From Chara braunii (Eukaryota; Streptophyta; Charophyceae; Charales; Characeae): DNA of 39,944 nucleotides. The notes under the pieces were generated by a model, which searched no databases, had not been told where the DNA came from, and was given only the letters and a program-made list of their open reading frames with translations. Shown here piece by piece: positions 37,441 to 39,944 of the stretch. A program made the position numbers and the translations under genes. The DNA lies in NCBI GenBank assembly GCA_003427395.1, contig BFEA01000187.1, positions 1,854,581 to 1,894,524 on the forward strand. The letters run 5' to 3'. Every line of letters starts with the position of its first letter. Positions within the stretch are counted from its first letter, which is position 1.

Positions 37441-39944
37441 GCCTCCCGAATAATGTTCATCTCTGCCCCGGTGTCCACCATTGTTGCGCACTTGGAACCC
37501 TTCACCATCAAATCCAACATACCGCAGGCTACGCACTTCCAGTCCATCTTCGTACCTGACTCTGCCCACTCTGCCTCCTTGGGCAGGATCGTACCCAGAT
37601 GGACATTGGGCACCAGGCGCCTTGATAACCTCCCCTTCAGTTCATCGCGGAGCCGCGGGGCTGACGCTAGGATTTCCTTCAGGGTCATGAGGTCATTATG
37701 CCCTTCCAGCAGCCAGTCAATCACCTTCTCTACGTCCAATCCCTCTTCCAACCGGACCGCGTATTTCTTCTTTTTGGGCGGTCCGTCATGTATGACCGGT
37801 TCGGCCTCTCCCCTGGTTCCCTTTTTTCTTGCCCGCTGCTCCACTCTCTGATCCTCTTCTCTGCACAGCCTGTCGTCCTTTTCCTCTTCATCATCGTCGT
37901 CCTCTACTTCCACAGCCTCTTTCCTTCTCCCTGGTTCGGGTTCCCTCCTTGGAGGCTCTTGGCTGGCACTGGCCTTGGCTTGATTCCTCGTTCGCGCTGC
38001 CTGTGCCAGCCGGGCCTACGGAGTGAGGGGTCTCCCCCTCATTCCCGATTGTGGGCACGACCCCACCACATTTACTCCGGATCGCCCAGGCGCTGACTCC
38101 GAGCCGGAGTCATAGAGGAATACTGTGGGGATGTTAGACCTCCATCCCTTCACTTCCTCACAGAGGCTCACCAACTTCTGTTGGTACCTCCCCATCTTAT
38201 CCAGCAAGTCCTCCATCTTCTCAAATAAGACGGACGGAGGCTCCGTTCTTTCCTCCTCATCCTCGTCATCTAACTCGATGATTATGGCCTCTTCCGTCTC
38301 ACTTCCTCCTCATAACCCTTGAGTCACTTCCTCATCGCTTCCTACTTCTTCCACCCCAATCGGTGGTTCCTCCTTTTCCTGCCATAGCGTGAACATGGCA
38401 GGGGGTGGCGGCCCTGCTGCCGCTCTTCGTTGGGCTTCAACCCTCACTCTTCCAAGCCTTCGGTCAATGGCCTCCCCAAACTGATCGTAGATATTCCCAT
38501 CCATAGTGGAGGAAATCAGTCCGCTTCTCTCGTATTCCCGTCTTATATTACAGAACCTTATAGTGTGGCCTTGCTGGTCACAATGTTGACAGATGGCCGT
38601 CCTCCAGTCAAAACGGGGTCTTCCATACCCCTAACTTCCCTGATCCCCCTGGCCTTGGTACCCTTGGCCTTGACTCCCTTGGCCTTGGTACCCCTGGCCT
38701 TGACTCCCTTGGCCTTGGTACCCCTGGCCTTGGCCATTCCATTGCCTTCCTCTTCGGCCGTCATTCCTGCCTCGCCCCCTTCCTCCACCCCTCCCTCCGT
38801 TGCCTTGATTGCCCTGCCCCTGGTTCCCACCTCCTACAACACTGCCCTGTGAACTGGGATCAGGTGACAGTGGCGGGGCCACAGGTTGGGCCTGGGCCGC
38901 GGGGTAGATGGGTGGTGGCATACTCGTTTGCGGTCCGGCTACTGGCGGCGGGCTTCCCCATGGCACAATTGCATTGATCACCGGCCAGGGCCACTGTCCG
39001 TAGGAGGGAGCCCCACCTTTCGAGGGGCCCGTACTAGATGATGGAGCCGCCACATTTAAAGGGGCTGCTGCCTGGGCCTGAGGCGCCTGCGCTTTTCCTG
39101 ATCCTTGTCCGCCCTGCGTCAAATTATGCACTTTGCGCTGGACCTTCGTCAGGTGCTGCGGCACCAGCTCTTCCTCTTCCCAGAGCTCCTCCTGAATAAC
39201 CTCCTCTATCACTGGCTCTTTTCCTTTTACTTCGACAGCCGTCACCACCCTCCTTTGCACCACCGGCTCTGTCGCATACCCTAGCTGTGCCAATACGTCT
39301 GTAACAATCCTTGTTACCTCCGGGGTCCCAGAAGCGGTCGCATCTCTTTCCTTTCTCTTCTGCCTTTGCAGGCGTACCTGACGTTGTTCCACCTGGTCCA
39401 AGCACCCAACTTCCACCCCTCTGTCAATGGTGGCCCAGGTGAGCTTATTGCTACCTCCTCCATGTCTCGTCAACTCGACGGCCTCCGACGCTGTGAGTAA
39501 CCCTAGGAAGATGGCGCACTGTGCTTCCTCCGAAATCCCATAGACCTTCCGCGCCGTTTTCTTAAATTCTTGAACAAAGGCCCCTATAGTCGTAAAATCC
39601 TCTTTGTTCATCGCTTCAAGGTCCGCGGTAGTCAACAACCCGTCTCTCAGGCGGTATTTCCTCTGCATCCCCTCCTTGAACCTCTCCCAGCTACCTTGAG
39701 CCGCATCTGTGACTTTCTTCACCTCCTGATGGTAGCTGTGGAGGACATACTGAAGGATGCGTTGAAACTTTACAACATCCGACTGCCCGACCAAAGCTTG
39801 TTCCACCCGCTCTAGCCATTCTGAGACTCTCCCTCCACAGAAATGGAAAGTATCGACCTTTGGGATGTTGCTCAGGTTCCTTTCATGTCGGTCGATGGCC
39901 GCGATGAGGTCATCGAGTGTCAGGCCCTTCTTGGGAGCAACTGA
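37413..39944 (-). pseudogene. Gag to protease active site, right element (runs off window)
   Basis: One frame is open from the window edge (KKGLTLDDLIAAIDRHERNL, then FHFCGGRVSEWLERVEQAL) to 37413. Its three stops are TAG 38631-38633, TGA 38310-38312 and TAG 38016-38018. The Gag capsid-like domain includes FQRILQYVLHSYHQEV, SWERFKEGMQRKYRL, FTTIGAFVQEFKKTA and CAIFLGLL. A Pro/Gln/Gly-rich stretch and a GQGYQGQGSQGQ repeat follow. Just after the first stop lies the knuckle CQHCDQQGHTIRFC (C-x2-C-x4-H-x4-C). The end, KCATMVDTGAEMNIIREADA, is the protease active site with an intact DTG. Confidence 0.92.
38636..38740. repeat. GQ-rich tandem repeat in Gag (36-bp unit)
   Basis: A 36-bp unit coding GQGYQGQGSQGQ repeats two to three times, with inner 18-bp similarity (CCTTGGTACCC and CCTTGACTCCC alternating). 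Frame-neutral. Length probably varies between element copies. Confidence 0.9.

Larger units (their letters stand above)
33422..39944 (-). mobile_element. Younger Ty3/gypsy LTR retrotransposon (right element), partial
   Basis: Gag, protease, RT, RNase H and integrase lie in Ty3/gypsy order on the minus strand. Gag is still open at the window edge, so the 5' LTR is outside. Gag keeps one frame for 2.5 kb with three stops, and Pol keeps one frame for 3.3 kb with three stops (TGA 35249, TAG 35162, TAG 33968). This indicates recent inactivation compared with the left element. The protease part is in a third frame between them. The Gag-like frame at 30485-33256 may also belong to this element. Confidence 0.92.

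Overview
This window holds no recognisable host gene. It is repeat-rich eukaryotic nuclear DNA dominated by remains of Ty3/gypsy-type LTR retrotransposons, nearly all coding on the minus strand. The wording of the Gag and Pol proteins (for example PYIDDLAVKG, VMDRGSEF, AHPQTNAPVERGH and a Gag opening MPRGGRGTRPPRRP) reminds me of retroelement proteins from charophyte algae such as Chara. That is an inference from memory, not a search result. Scattered N bases, an exact duplication around a single N, and a poly(A)/N junction show that parts are draft assembly.

Layout. 1-2240: non-coding, with a CT microsatellite, a plus-strand primer-binding-like site (223-240) and a degenerate minisatellite (1600-2140). 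3289-9676 (minus): an old, frameshifted Ty3/gypsy element with Gag (CCHC knuckle), protease, reverse transcriptase, RNase H and integrase still legible in that order. 10268-14604 (minus): a tight chain of unrecognised small ORFs, several with overlapping or abutting stop and start codons, built from repeated strand-helix-strand modules of about 55-75 residues plus an acidic tail seen twice. 14650-30480: non-coding. It contains two minus-strand primer-binding-like sites (about 16468-16485 and 21465-21483), several minisatellites, and four groups of stem-loops. Within at least two of those groups (20300-20984 and the 536-bp-spaced pair at 17590-18620) the stem sequences change while pairing is kept. 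A 3.6-kb direct duplication (20751-24345 and 25031-28620) is identical apart from Ns for its first 1274 bases and then diverges abruptly. 30485-39944 (minus): a younger element with Gag (open at the window edge), protease, a Pol frame interrupted by only three stop codons, and, unusually, a further 924-codon Gag-like frame with its own CCHC knuckle starting about 165 bp after the integrase stop.

How the parts relate. The two elements carry the usual retrotransposon set: Gag for the particle, protease for processing, RT/RNase H for copying, integrase for insertion. Both are inactive as read, the first by frameshifts and stops, the second mainly by nonsense changes (at least two look like TGG to TGA). 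The most unusual signals are the covarying hairpin arrays, the modular ORF chain, and the Gag-like frame downstream of Pol.
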